A stretch of DNA of 41,568 nucleotides from Actinomycetes bacterium (GTDB taxonomy: Bacteria > Actinomycetota > Actinomycetes > Mycobacteriales > Mycobacteriaceae). The DNA lies in the NCBI GenBank assembly GCA_029780675.1, contig JAKOYE010000196.1, forward strand, positions 1-41,568, written 5' to 3'. Shown here in pieces: positions 34,343 to 41,568 of the stretch; the stretch's first letter is position 1; each line of letters begins with the position of its first letter. Both the position numbers and the translations under genes were made by a program. The notes below the pieces were generated by a model. The model had not been told where the DNA came from, did not search any database, and saw nothing but the letters and a program-made list of their open reading frames with translations.

Positions 34343-35838
34343 TGGTCACCGTCGACTGGTTGGCCCGTCAGACCGACCTCGGACTCACAGTGGTGGCGGG
34401 CGCCCAGCACACCGATCGGAACATCCTGTGGGCACACGCGATTGAACTCGCCGACCCGGTCCCCTATCTGTCCGGTGGCGAACTGGTGATGACGACCGGC
34501 ATCAACGTCGGCAAGACGAAAGCGGCGCAGTCCGAATACGTGTCCCGCCTGGTGGCCGCCGAGGCGGCCGCCCTCGCCTTCGATACCGGCACCAGTTTCC
34601 GGCAGGTGCCCGACGGAATCCTCGCCGCCGCCGATGCACTCGGTCTGCCGGTGCTGCGGGTGCCGGCCTCGACCCCGTTCATCGCCATCACCAGGGCCGT
34701 CATCGACGCGATCAACGCCGATCAACTGAGGTCCGTTCAGCACACCGTCGAACTGCAGCAGCGGTTGGCCCGGGAGACCCTGCGGGGCGGGATCCCCGCC
34801 CTTGTCGACGCGCTGAGCAAGGCGCTGGGCGCGACGACGATCGCGTTGTCCACCGACGGCCGCCTGCTCGCCGGTGCAGGACCGGACACCGATCGGGTCG
34901 CCGGACTGGCCGCCGGACTGATCGGGGCCAAACGAGGCCGGGCGGAGCCCGCAAGCCGGGTGGTCGCCGACGGCGAGGGCTACTGCACGCTGCAGGCGCT
35001 GCGCGCAGCTTCCGTCGCCCGGGGCTTCCTGGCCGTCCGCTCCGAGTGGCCGTTGTCGAATCCCGAGCGTCTGCTGGTGGCGCACGCCGTGTCGTTGATC
35101 AGTATCGAACTCGAGAAACCCAGCCGGGTGCTCGACGCCGAGCAACGGCTGCGCACCGCCGTGACGCAGGCGCTGATCTCCCGGCCAGGACCGGCCGAAC
35201 CCACGGTGCTCCGTTACTTCGGGTTCGAACCGGAGGCGGACGTACTGGCCGTCGTGCTGGCCGGTGTGGGTCCGGCTCTGGCGGCTGAGTCGCAGATCCA
35301 ACAGGTGCTGCATCGTGATGCGGCACCGTTCCTGATGTCCTCGTCGCGGGAGGACATCGTCGTCGTGATCCCGGCCACCGAGATGGACCGGATTCCGCTC
35401 CTGGTGGACGAGTTGCGGACCCGGCTGGGGCTGCCGGTCGTCGGAGGGATCAGCGGTCCGGGGCACCTCGCCGACGTCGGGCTGATGACGAGCCAGGCCC
35501 GGAACGCCGCGCGGGCACCGTCGGGTGAGCCGGTACGCCACTACGACGAACTCGGTGTCTTCGAGGCGATCCTGGGCGACCGCACACCTGACGAGCTCAC
35601 CGTGCTCTGCGACGTGCTGCGGCCGTTGGAGGGCCATGATCTGGTGCCCACGTTGACCGAATTCCTGCAGAACAACGGTCACCTGGAGAACGCCGCAGCG
35701 GCGCTGGGGGTGCATCGCCACACGATGCGAAACAGGTTGGGCCGCATCACCGAACTGCTCGGCTGCAGCCTGGAATCCGCCGACACCCGCGCCCAGTTGC
35801 TGCTCGCCATCCGGGCCCGGGAGATCAACGGCGGATGA
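34342..35838 (+). CDS. PucR family transcriptional regulator
   Basis: This 498-residue regulator has an N-terminal PucR sensor domain (about residues 1-125, with WAHAIELADPVPYLSGGELVM), a middle GGDEF-like region (about 275-400), and a C-terminal HTH_30 domain with FLQNNGHLENAAAALGVHRH and TMRNRLGRITELLG. PucR proteins control purine, GABA and amino-acid catabolism in actinobacteria and usually regulate adjacent genes. GTG 34342 overlaps the stop of the 48-codon gene (TAGTG). Likely targets are the aminotransferase operon and the divergent dehydrogenase. The 3' end overlaps the class II amidotransferase gene by 14 bp in convergent orientation. Confidence 0.93.
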   Translation: MVTVDWLARQTDLGLTVVAGAQHTDRNILWAHAIELADPVPYLSGGELVMTTGINVGKTKAAQSEYVSRLVAAEAAALAFDTGTSFRQVPDGILAAADALGLPVLRVPASTPFIAITRAVIDAINADQLRSVQHTVELQQRLARETLRGGIPALVDALSKALGATTIALSTDGRLLAGAGPDTDRVAGLAAGLIGAKRGRAEPASRVVADGEGYCTLQALRAASVARGFLAVRSEWPLSNPERLLVAHAVSLISIELEKPSRVLDAEQRLRTAVTQALISRPGPAEPTVLRYFGFEPEADVLAVVLAGVGPALAAESQIQQVLHRDAAPFLMSSSREDIVVVIPATEMDRIPLLVDELRTRLGLPVVGGISGPGHLADVGLMTSQARNAARAPSGEPVRHYDELGVFEAILGDRTPDELTVLCDVLRPLEGHDLVPTLTEFLQNNGHLENAAAALGVHRHTMRNRLGRITELLGCSLESADTRAQLLLAIRAREINGG

Positions 35839-36697
35839 ACTGGCGCTGGGAGTGTTGGGCCGCCTGCGCCTGCGGGGCCAGGTCCTCGTGGCGAAGCAGA
35901 TGCTTCGGCGGGTCGGGGAATTCCAGTCGGCGGGTGATGTTCAGATCGGCGTCGACGTGCACCAGTTCCCCGGGATCCAGCAGCCGCCACGCCGGATCGT
36001 CGTCCATCGGCTCGCTGGCCACGACCACCGACGGTATCTCTGCGAGGTGTTCAGAATGTGCGCGGATCCGGCGGGTGCGCATTTCCAGGGCCCCGTCCCG
36101 GGGACGGTCCAGAAGATACAACTCGTGGGATTCCGGGTAGCGCAGCGCCCAGAGGTCGGTGGCGGTGCTCAGCAGGATGTTGAGGGCGTACACCGGTACG
36201 TTGTCCGCCACCCAGCCGACCGCCTCCCGGATCGCCGCGGTGACGTCACCCCCGTTGCGTCGCGCGGCGGCGGTGATCAAGGCGACGATCCGTTCCGAAT
36301 CGGTCTGTCCGCCAACGAGTTCGGAAACCCCCTCGGCCTTCAGCCGGTCATCGAGCAGATCCAGCCCTTCCACCACACCGTTGTGCGCGAACATCCGGCG
36401 GTCCTGCAGGAACGGGTGGGTGTTGGCCACGTCCAGGACGCCGGTCGTCGCGTACCGGACGTGCGCGAGGAACGTCGTCCCGGTCATCTCGTGAGCCTCG
36501 GTGGCGAACGCGCGGTCATCCCACGCCGCCATCGGTTGCTTGCGCAGCTCCGGCCGACCGCCCGCGTCGAAGGCACCCACACCGGTGCCGTCCGGGTTAC
36601 GTCGGCTCTGGGCGGCGAGGCTGTCCGGCGCATCGAGGAGCCAGAACGTCGCGGCGACCGCGCGGCGACCGGCGTGCAGCCCGAAAAGCCGGCACAC
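35825..36697 (-). CDS. Class II glutamine amidotransferase domain protein (Rv1061 type)
   Basis: This 290-residue Ntn-hydrolase begins GTG-TGC, so the catalytic nucleophile is Cys2 (MCRLFGLHAG), exposed after Met removal. RRNPDGTGVGAF, FLAHVRYATTG and the FAHNGVVEG glutamine-pocket motif are intact. It resembles EgtC/YafJ-like stand-alone amidohydrolases and M. tuberculosis Rv1061; the acceptor substrate is unknown. It starts three nucleotides after the SRPBCC gene stop, within a three-gene operon. EgtC itself belongs to the egtABCDE cluster, absent here, so a gamma-glutamyl hydrolase of another substrate is more likely. Confidence 0.92.
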   Translation of the reverse strand: MCRLFGLHAGRRAVAATFWLLDAPDSLAAQSRRNPDGTGVGAFDAGGRPELRKQPMAAWDDRAFATEAHEMTGTTFLAHVRYATTGVLDVANTHPFLQDRRMFAHNGVVEGLDLLDDRLKAEGVSELVGGQTDSERIVALITAAARRNGGDVTAAIREAVGWVADNVPVYALNILLSTATDLWALRYPESHELYLLDRPRDGALEMRTRRIRAHSEHLAEIPSVVVASEPMDDDPAWRLLDPGELVHVDADLNITRRLEFPDPPKHLLRHEDLAPQAQAAQHSQRQFIRR

Positions 36698-36700
36698 GGT

Positions 36701-37174
36701 TCAGCCGACGAGGTAGTCGGAAAGCGATTCCAGCGACTGCCGCGCATAGCCGCGCCACAGTCGGGCGAACGCCGCAAGTGCGGGCGCCGTCAGCGCCGAT
36801 TTGCGGTGCAGCGTCCAACGCCATGTCACGTTCGTGCCGGTGCCCTTGGGGGTGAACATCCAAGCACCCTCGACGTGGCCGATCAGTGACGCCATCGGAC
36901 CGGTGATACCGCTGATCGTGTAGGTGAAGGAACGCGGCGGGTCGACCGCGGTCAGGGTTTCGCGCATGGTGCCACCCCCGGTCAACAGGATGGTGCGACT
37001 GGCGCCGGCGGACTGCCAGTCACCGCTCTGGTCGCGCACGCCCTTGATCGGTGGGATCGGCCCGTACCAACGCCGGAACAGGGTCGGCAGCGACATCGGG
37101 AGCGTTCGGGCGTAGGCGTCCTCCGGTGAAACCGGTATGGCCCTGGACTGTTCGACGACGATCGGTTGCGCCAT
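36701..37174 (-). CDS. SRPBCC (START-like) family protein (Rv1060 type)
   Basis: This 157-residue helix-grip protein opens IVVEQSRAIPVSPEDAYART and ends with the long helix LAAFARLWRGYARQSLESL, typical of SRPBCC/polyketide-cyclase-like ligand-binding proteins. It matches M. tuberculosis Rv1060, also 157 residues. It probably binds a hydrophobic ligand in the cytosol. ATG 37174 is the family start; the upstream frame extension to 37438 lies inside the neighbouring gene. It lies 11 nt after the reductase gene and three nucleotides before the amidotransferase. Confidence 0.9.
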   Translation of the reverse strand: MAQPIVVEQSRAIPVSPEDAYARTLPMSLPTLFRRWYGPIPPIKGVRDQSGDWQSAGASRTILLTGGGTMRETLTAVDPPRSFTYTISGITGPMASLIGHVEGAWMFTPKGTGTNVTWRWTLHRKSALTAPALAAFARLWRGYARQSLESLSDYLVG

Positions 37175-37185
37175 GACAGCCGATG

Positions 37186-38247
37186 TTACGGGCGGGCGAA
37201 CATCGCCGCCGCCCGCCCGGTGAGCGGCGGCAGGTCGAAGAAACCCTTGATACCGGGGGCGGCGGCGCAGACGGCTGGGATGGAGTTCACGCAGTGCGCG
37301 GCCGTGGCCACCACGCCAGGATTGCCGGCCAGCCCCTCCTCGACGGTTTCCGGCTGCCAGCCCTTGACGGTGACGAAGGTGTTCGGATTCCCGCGCACCT
37401 CGATCTCGTACCGTTCCCCGGCCGGGCCGAACGACCACGCGGGACGCAGGTTCTCCTCGCCCATCAGCCAGTTGACCGCGATGCGCACCACGACGACGTT
37501 GGTCACCACGGCGTCCCAGCAGAACCGCCGGCCGGCCACTTCGCCGGGCTGGATCACCCCGATGGGCGAGTCGATCGGGGCCGTCGCCAGCGCCACCTGC
37601 TGGCTGGTCCGGATCATCGGCTCGGCCGCGAAGCCGAGGCGGTCGACGATCAGCCGGACGGCTTGGAAGAAGCCCCCGTTGAGCAACTTCTGCATCGGCC
37701 CGTGCAACGCCTTCTCGGGTGGTCCACCGAACCCCATCACGTGACGCAGCACGTCGGGTGCACCGTAGGTCCGCAGGTCGGAGAACTCCTCGGCCCGTAC
37801 GTGGGTGATGCCGGTGGACATCACCGACAGCAGCAGCGGGAACAGTTCGGTGGCGCCGCCAGGCCCGATGCCGGTGCCGTGCAAGGTGGCGTTTCCGGCC
37901 AGTGCGGCAGCGCGCAACGGCGCGGCTTCAGCCTCCCCGGGGTAGAACCACCCGACCGGGGTGACGACGTTCTTCCCAGCGCGCAGCAGGGCGGCGACGT
38001 CGTCGGCGTTGGGCAGCAGTGGGGCGTAGACGACGGCGTCGGCATCCATGGCGAGGATCTCGTCGCGGCTGCTGGTGGCGCGTACGCCGATCGGCGGGAT
38101 GCCGACGATCTCGCCGACATCCTTGCCGGCCTTGTCTTTCGAGTGCACCCAGCAACCGGCCAACTCAAGGTCGGGATGCTCAAGAATTGCCTTGATCGCC
38201 GCCACCCCGACCGAACCGGTGGCCCACTGCACCACCCGAGCGGCCAT
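37186..38247 (-). CDS. NAD(P)-binding dihydrodipicolinate reductase-like protein (Rv1059 type)
   Basis: This 353-residue protein begins VVQWATGSVGVAAIKAI, a Rossmann dinucleotide-binding motif, followed by HPDLELAGCWVHS and DADAVVYAPL. It belongs to the DapB-like/amine dehydrogenase family common in mycobacteria (M. tuberculosis Rv1059, 354 aa). The substrate is unknown; related proteins act on 2,4-diaminopentanoate or are linked to lipid and steroid metabolism. ATG 38247 is chosen for family length; an in-frame ATG at 38268 would add seven residues. It heads the operon with the SRPBCC and amidotransferase genes. Confidence 0.88.
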   Translation of the reverse strand: MAARVVQWATGSVGVAAIKAILEHPDLELAGCWVHSKDKAGKDVGEIVGIPPIGVRATSSRDEILAMDADAVVYAPLLPNADDVAALLRAGKNVVTPVGWFYPGEAEAAPLRAAALAGNATLHGTGIGPGGATELFPLLLSVMSTGITHVRAEEFSDLRTYGAPDVLRHVMGFGGPPEKALHGPMQKLLNGGFFQAVRLIVDRLGFAAEPMIRTSQQVALATAPIDSPIGVIQPGEVAGRRFCWDAVVTNVVVVRIAVNWLMGEENLRPAWSFGPAGERYEIEVRGNPNTFVTVKGWQPETVEEGLAGNPGVVATAAHCVNSIPAVCAAAPGIKGFFDLPPLTGRAAAMFARP

Positions 38248-38297
38248 AGCGGACACACTAGCCCTCATCGCCAGGCGTCACCGCCCGTCCCCCTCCC

Positions 38298-38359
38298 CGC
38301 GAGCAGACGCAAACTCGCACTGCGGAGGCCCGAAACGTGCGAGTTTGCGTCTGCTCGCG
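38298..38359. terminator. Long palindrome 3 (terminator candidate after fadD14)
   Basis: Perfect 23-bp arms (38298-38320 and 38337-38359; GAGCAGACGCAAACTCGCAC in the left arm) enclose a 16-nt loop. It lies 25 nt beyond the fadD14 stop on the minus strand. The arm length and loop size equal those of palindrome 1, but the sequence core differs. Confidence 0.8.
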
Positions 38360-38384
38360 CTGGGTGGGTGGAGTTGGGGCGTGG

Positions 38385-40010
38385 TTACAGGGTGTGCACC
38401 TCGTAGGCGCCCTCGGCGTAGCGGGCCCGGATGGTCTTCTTGTCGTACTTGCCGACGCTGGTACGCGGGATCTCCCCGACGAATGTCCAGCGCTCCGGCA
38501 GCCACCACCGAACCACCTTGTCGGACAGATACTCCCGCAGTTCCGCGGCGCTCAGTTCGACACCGTCCTGCAGGACCACGGCGGCCAACGGCCGCTCCTG
38601 CCAACGCTCGTCGGGCACCCCGACCACCGCTGCCTCCCGCACCTGCGGGTGGGCGATCAACTGGTTCTCCAACTCCACCGAGGAGATCCACTCGCCGCCG
38701 GACTTGATCACGTCCTTGGCCCGGTCGGTCAGGGTGATGTACCCCTGCGCGTCGATCCGGCCGACGTCGCCGGTGCGCAGCCACCCCGAGGCGAACTTCG
38801 ACGGGTCGGTGTTGCGGTAGTAGGAGCCGGTGATCCACGGCCCGCTCACCTCGAGTTCACCCACGGCGACGCCGTCATTGGGCAGCACCGCGCCCTCGTC
38901 GTCGACGATGCGGGCCCGGACACCGCACATCGGGCGGCCCTGGGTCGCGCGGATCTCCCATTCCTTCTCCGGCGGCGTGCCCGGCGCCGGCCAGGCCAGC
39001 GTGGCCATCGGCGAGGTCTCGGTCATGCCCCACAGCTGCCGGATCTGCACCCCGAACTTCGCCTCGAAGGTGCGCATCAGCGACACCGGCACGGCCGACC
39101 CACCGCAGGCCACCAGTCGCAGCGACGAGATGTCATGTCCGGGCTCGCGTTCCAGGAAGTGCATCACGTCATTCCAGATGGTCGGCACCGCACCGGCGAC
39201 CGTCGGACGCTGCGTCTCGATCAGGTTCACCAGCGACTTGGCGTCCATGAACCGGTCCGGCAGGACGATGTCCGCACCGGCCATCAGAGCCGCATAGGGC
39301 AGCCCCCAGGCGTTGGCGTGAAACATCGGCACGATCGGAAAAGCCTTGTCGGCAAAGCTCAGCCCCATCCCGTTACCGCCGCAGACGGCCGTCGAGTGCA
39401 GATAGCTGGACCGGTGGCTGTAGACCACACCTTTGGGGTGACCGGTAGTGCCGCTCGTGTAACACATTGCGGCAGCGGAGTTTTCGTCGACCTCAGGCCA
39501 GTCGAACTCATCCGATTCAGCGGCGGTGATCTCGTGGTAGCGCAGCACCTTCTTGCCCGAGGCCTGGAACGGGGCGAGATCGCCGTCGCCCACTGCGATC
39601 ACGGTGTGCACGGTCTCCATCCGGTGCAGCACCGGGGCCAGGACCGGCGCCAGCGAGAGGTCGGCGATCACCACCTGGTCCTCGGCCTCGTAGGCGACGA
39701 ACTCGATCTGTTCGGGGAACAGCCGGATGTTCAGTGTGTGGAGCACCGCCCCCATCGACGGCACGGCGACGTAGGCCTCGAAATGCTCCTGGTTGTTCCA
39801 CATGAAGGTGGCAACCCGCTGGTCGCCGTCGATGCCGAGGCGGCGCAGCGCGTTGGCCAGCCGGGCGGCCTGCTTGCCGACCTCGCGGTAGGTGGCGTGC
39901 CGGAAGCCGTCGCCGGTGGCGGTGCTCACCGTGCGGTCGCCGTGGACGTCGACCGCGTACCGCAGAAGCTCTGCGACCGTGAGAGGGGAGTTCTGCATCG
40001 TGCTGTGCAT
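38385..40010 (-). CDS. fadD14: Fatty-acyl-CoA synthetase
   Basis: This 541-residue ANL adenylating enzyme carries the P-loop YTSGTTGHPKGV, the WGMTETSP motif, GWLRTGDVG, and the C-terminal lysine motif near GKYDKKTIRAR. It activates a carboxylic acid through an acyl-adenylate to the CoA thioester. It corresponds to M. tuberculosis FadD14 (Rv1058, 543 aa) and resembles medium-chain synthetases. ATG 40010 is favoured by GAAGGTGG six nucleotides upstream; ATG 39998 is an alternative. A 23-bp palindrome follows the stop and should isolate it from the reductase gene downstream. Confidence 0.94.
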   Translation of the reverse strand: MHSTMQNSPLTVAELLRYAVDVHGDRTVSTATGDGFRHATYREVGKQAARLANALRRLGIDGDQRVATFMWNNQEHFEAYVAVPSMGAVLHTLNIRLFPEQIEFVAYEAEDQVVIADLSLAPVLAPVLHRMETVHTVIAVGDGDLAPFQASGKKVLRYHEITAAESDEFDWPEVDENSAAAMCYTSGTTGHPKGVVYSHRSSYLHSTAVCGGNGMGLSFADKAFPIVPMFHANAWGLPYAALMAGADIVLPDRFMDAKSLVNLIETQRPTVAGAVPTIWNDVMHFLEREPGHDISSLRLVACGGSAVPVSLMRTFEAKFGVQIRQLWGMTETSPMATLAWPAPGTPPEKEWEIRATQGRPMCGVRARIVDDEGAVLPNDGVAVGELEVSGPWITGSYYRNTDPSKFASGWLRTGDVGRIDAQGYITLTDRAKDVIKSGGEWISSVELENQLIAHPQVREAAVVGVPDERWQERPLAAVVLQDGVELSAAELREYLSDKVVRWWLPERWTFVGEIPRTSVGKYDKKTIRARYAEGAYEVHTL

Positions 40011-40145
40011 CCGGGGCCACCTTCACTCGCCTGCGTGCCGTGCTGAGATGGTATCGGTTGCGTGCACAGACCAGGACGACTGCAACGGCGGCGCCGCGCA
40101 CGGCGATCTAGGGAATGATCGACCTCAGCAACGACGGGAGCCCCG

Positions 40146-40472
40146 ATGACCAGCAGGCTGACGACGGCCACGACGGCCGCCATGGCTGCGGTGGTGGCAG
40201 TTCTGGCCGCACCGGCGGCGATCGCGTCGGCCGACGAGTCCGCCCAGGACACGATCGCCGATCTCCGGCGACAGGGCTACACCGTCACCCTGGACAAGAT
40301 GGGCACGGGGCCTCTCTCGAAATGCATTGTGACCAGCGTGCGGAACCCGCAGACGATGACCCAGTGGGTGCCCTACGTGGGACCCGGCCTGGGCAGCCGG
40401 GACGGCACGTTCCTCGTCCCCGTCGTGACGAGCCAGAGCATCACCGTCTCGCTGGATTGCACCCAACACTGA
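40146..40472 (+). CDS. Small secreted protein with Sec signal peptide
   Basis: This 108-residue protein has an N-terminal signal peptide (basic MTSRL, hydrophobic alanine/valine core, probable cleavage IASA-DESA at residue 29). The mature domain of about 79 residues contains DLRRQGYTVTLDKMG, LSKCIVTSVRNP and a C-terminal LDCTQH; the two cysteines may form a disulfide. Similar small exported proteins are frequent in mycobacteria, but I cannot name a function. The ATG at 40146 follows GGGAG. It lies between fadD14 (divergent) and the beta-propeller gene (convergent). Confidence 0.82.
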   Translation: MTSRLTTATTAAMAAVVAVLAAPAAIASADESAQDTIADLRRQGYTVTLDKMGTGPLSKCIVTSVRNPQTMTQWVPYVGPGLGSRDGTFLVPVVTSQSITVSLDCTQH

Positions 40473-40483
40473 TGCGGCATCGA

Positions 40484-40504
40484 CCCGGGAAGCATGACCC
40501 CGGG
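40484..40504. terminator. Hairpin between two convergent genes
   Basis: CCCGGG (40484-40489) and CCCGGG (40499-40504) pair around a nine-nucleotide loop. It lies between the stops of the small secreted protein and the beta-propeller gene, so it is a modest bidirectional terminator candidate. Confidence 0.4.
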
Positions 40505-40511
40505 GCGACGA

Positions 40512-41561
40512 TCAGGACGCGGCGCGCAGTCGCGGACCGGCGGCGCTGACCGCGCGGGCCACCACGGAGCCGTCGAAGTCGGCGATGTAGAGCCGGGTGC
40601 CGGCGGGGTTGACGGCCAGGCAGGACGCGGGCCATCCGATCTCGATGTTCTCGACGAACCCGCACGTCGCGGTATCGAACACCGAGATGCGGTCGCCGTG
40701 CAGGACATAGGCCCGGGTGCCGGTGAGTACGACCTGGGTGGGCAGTCCGCTGACCGCCAAGGTGTCGACCACGCGGCCGGCACCGGCGTCGATCACCGTG
40801 ATCACGCCGCCGACCTCGTCATCCCAGCAGGTGGCGAAGATTCTGCGGCCGTCGCGGTGGACCGCGATGTCGCCGATGGATCCGTCGACCGCGATGGTCT
40901 GCACGACCTTGCGGGACCGGGTGTCGACCACCGCCAGGGCAGATCCGGCGTCGGTGCGCAGTGTCGCGTACAGGCGCTTGCCGTCGGCGCTGAGCCGGAC
41001 CACGTCCACCGTGACGCCCGCTCCGCGGGCGACCGGGATCACGGACATGCGGCCGCTGACGACCTCGACGGAGACGATGTCGGCGACGTCATCACCGCAG
41101 CGGGCGACGTAGACCACATCGCCGGCCGGCGCGGCGGCCAGACCGCGCGCAGAAGTGTTCATCGCCCGCTCGGCCAACGCCACGCTGAAGTCGAGGTCGA
41201 CGGCGACCAGGCTGTCGCCGACGTTCGCCGCGGACGTGACATAGGCACGATCGGCGACGGTCAGCGCGTACGGTTCGGCCACCTGCGCCACCGCACCGGT
41301 GACGGTGAGGGTGCCGGTGTCGACGGCACAGACCATGTCATCGCCGTAGAGGGCGAGAACCAGCGATCGACCGTCGGCGCTCACCGCCATGTCGGTGACC
41401 GCACCGGGCAGACCCGACACCGCGCCTTCAGCGGCCTCCGCCTGGGAGCGGGTCACGACGGGCAGGCGATCGACCGTGCTCGTGATACGCGGCAGCGCCG
41501 CCAGCCACAGTGCATCCGTCGGGCGTTCAGCAACCGCTGTCGCGCCAGTGGTACTTGCCAT
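40512..41561 (-). CDS. YncE-like beta-propeller protein (Rv1057 type)
   Basis: This 349-residue protein is built of repeated blades with the pattern AVSADGRSLVLALYGDD, RLSADGKRLYATL, AVHRDGRRIFATCWDD and AVNPAGTRLYIADFDG, giving a seven-bladed propeller. It corresponds to M. tuberculosis Rv1057, a stress-induced gene reported under MprAB and SigE control. There is no obvious signal peptide from this start. The ATG at 41561 is seven bases from the window end, so its promoter and any further upstream start cannot be judged. The product may act as a binding scaffold; no enzymatic activity is known. Confidence 0.9.
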   Translation of the reverse strand: MASTTGATAVAERPTDALWLAALPRITSTVDRLPVVTRSQAEAAEGAVSGLPGAVTDMAVSADGRSLVLALYGDDMVCAVDTGTLTVTGAVAQVAEPYALTVADRAYVTSAANVGDSLVAVDLDFSVALAERAMNTSARGLAAAPAGDVVYVARCGDDVADIVSVEVVSGRMSVIPVARGAGVTVDVVRLSADGKRLYATLRTDAGSALAVVDTRSRKVVQTIAVDGSIGDIAVHRDGRRIFATCWDDEVGGVITVIDAGAGRVVDTLAVSGLPTQVVLTGTRAYVLHGDRISVFDTATCGFVENIEIGWPASCLAVNPAGTRLYIADFDGSVVARAVSAAGPRLRAAS

Positions 41562-41568
41562 GTCTCCG

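Overview
The window is GC-rich, tightly packed chromosomal DNA from a mycobacterium, most likely a fast-growing Mycolicibacterium. From memory, the gene order matches the M. tuberculosis segment Rv1092c down to Rv1057, read in reverse. Coding is dense on both strands with strong G/C third positions, frequent GTG starts, ATGA/GTGA/TGATG overlaps and several leaderless-type promoters (TANNNT followed 6-8 nt later by the start codon). I see no tRNA, rRNA, IS element, prophage, CRISPR array or PE/PPE gene.

Layout. 1-959: 5' part of a DUF885 metallopeptidase-like gene, cut by the window edge. 1023-1961: coaA. 1988-4115: a minus-strand block with an extra ATP synthase subunit c gene, a small four-helix membrane protein and a nine-helix membrane protein. 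4131-5806: Z-prenyl diphosphate synthase and a hemolysin III protein. 5812-9400: a mycothiol/thioredoxin-type operon (mca, small membrane protein, DUF255 protein) ending in a classical ketosteroid isomerase. 9530-11365: DUF4307 protein, greA with a structured leader, and a GPP34 protein. 11388-16855: metB, two proline-rich membrane proteins, cbs and lipU. 17053-22805: GDSL hydrolase, fadA3, a deletion-damaged AbiEi/DUF559-type pseudogene between two related palindromes, a BAX inhibitor-like protein, echA9 and echA8. 22831-27315: alpha/beta hydrolase, a rhodanese plus cysteine dioxygenase operon, lpqV, a patatin-like protein and a DUF6868 protein. 27359-35838: a semialdehyde dehydrogenase gene divergent from a tight five-enzyme/regulator run. 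35825-41561: class II amidotransferase, SRPBCC protein, NAD(P)-binding reductase, fadD14, a small secreted protein and a beta-propeller protein.

How the genes fit together. cbs, metB, cysteine dioxygenase/rhodanese and mca concern sulfur amino acids and mycothiol. fadA3, echA8, echA9, lipU, fadD14 and the ketosteroid isomerase concern acyl-CoA and sterol metabolism. The run at 29009-34196 (omega-amino acid aminotransferase, glutaryl-CoA dehydrogenase-type acyl-CoA dehydrogenase, aldehyde dehydrogenase, CaiB/BaiF CoA-transferase) with a PucR regulator could convert 5-aminovalerate, via glutarate semialdehyde, glutarate and glutaryl-CoA, to crotonyl-CoA.

The two most notable items are the stand-alone atpE paralogue, which keeps the proton-binding and bedaquiline-contact residues, and the putative 5-aminovalerate/glutarate cluster. 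The latter contains an apparently unannotated 48-codon gene, start/stop-coupled on both sides (34196-34342).
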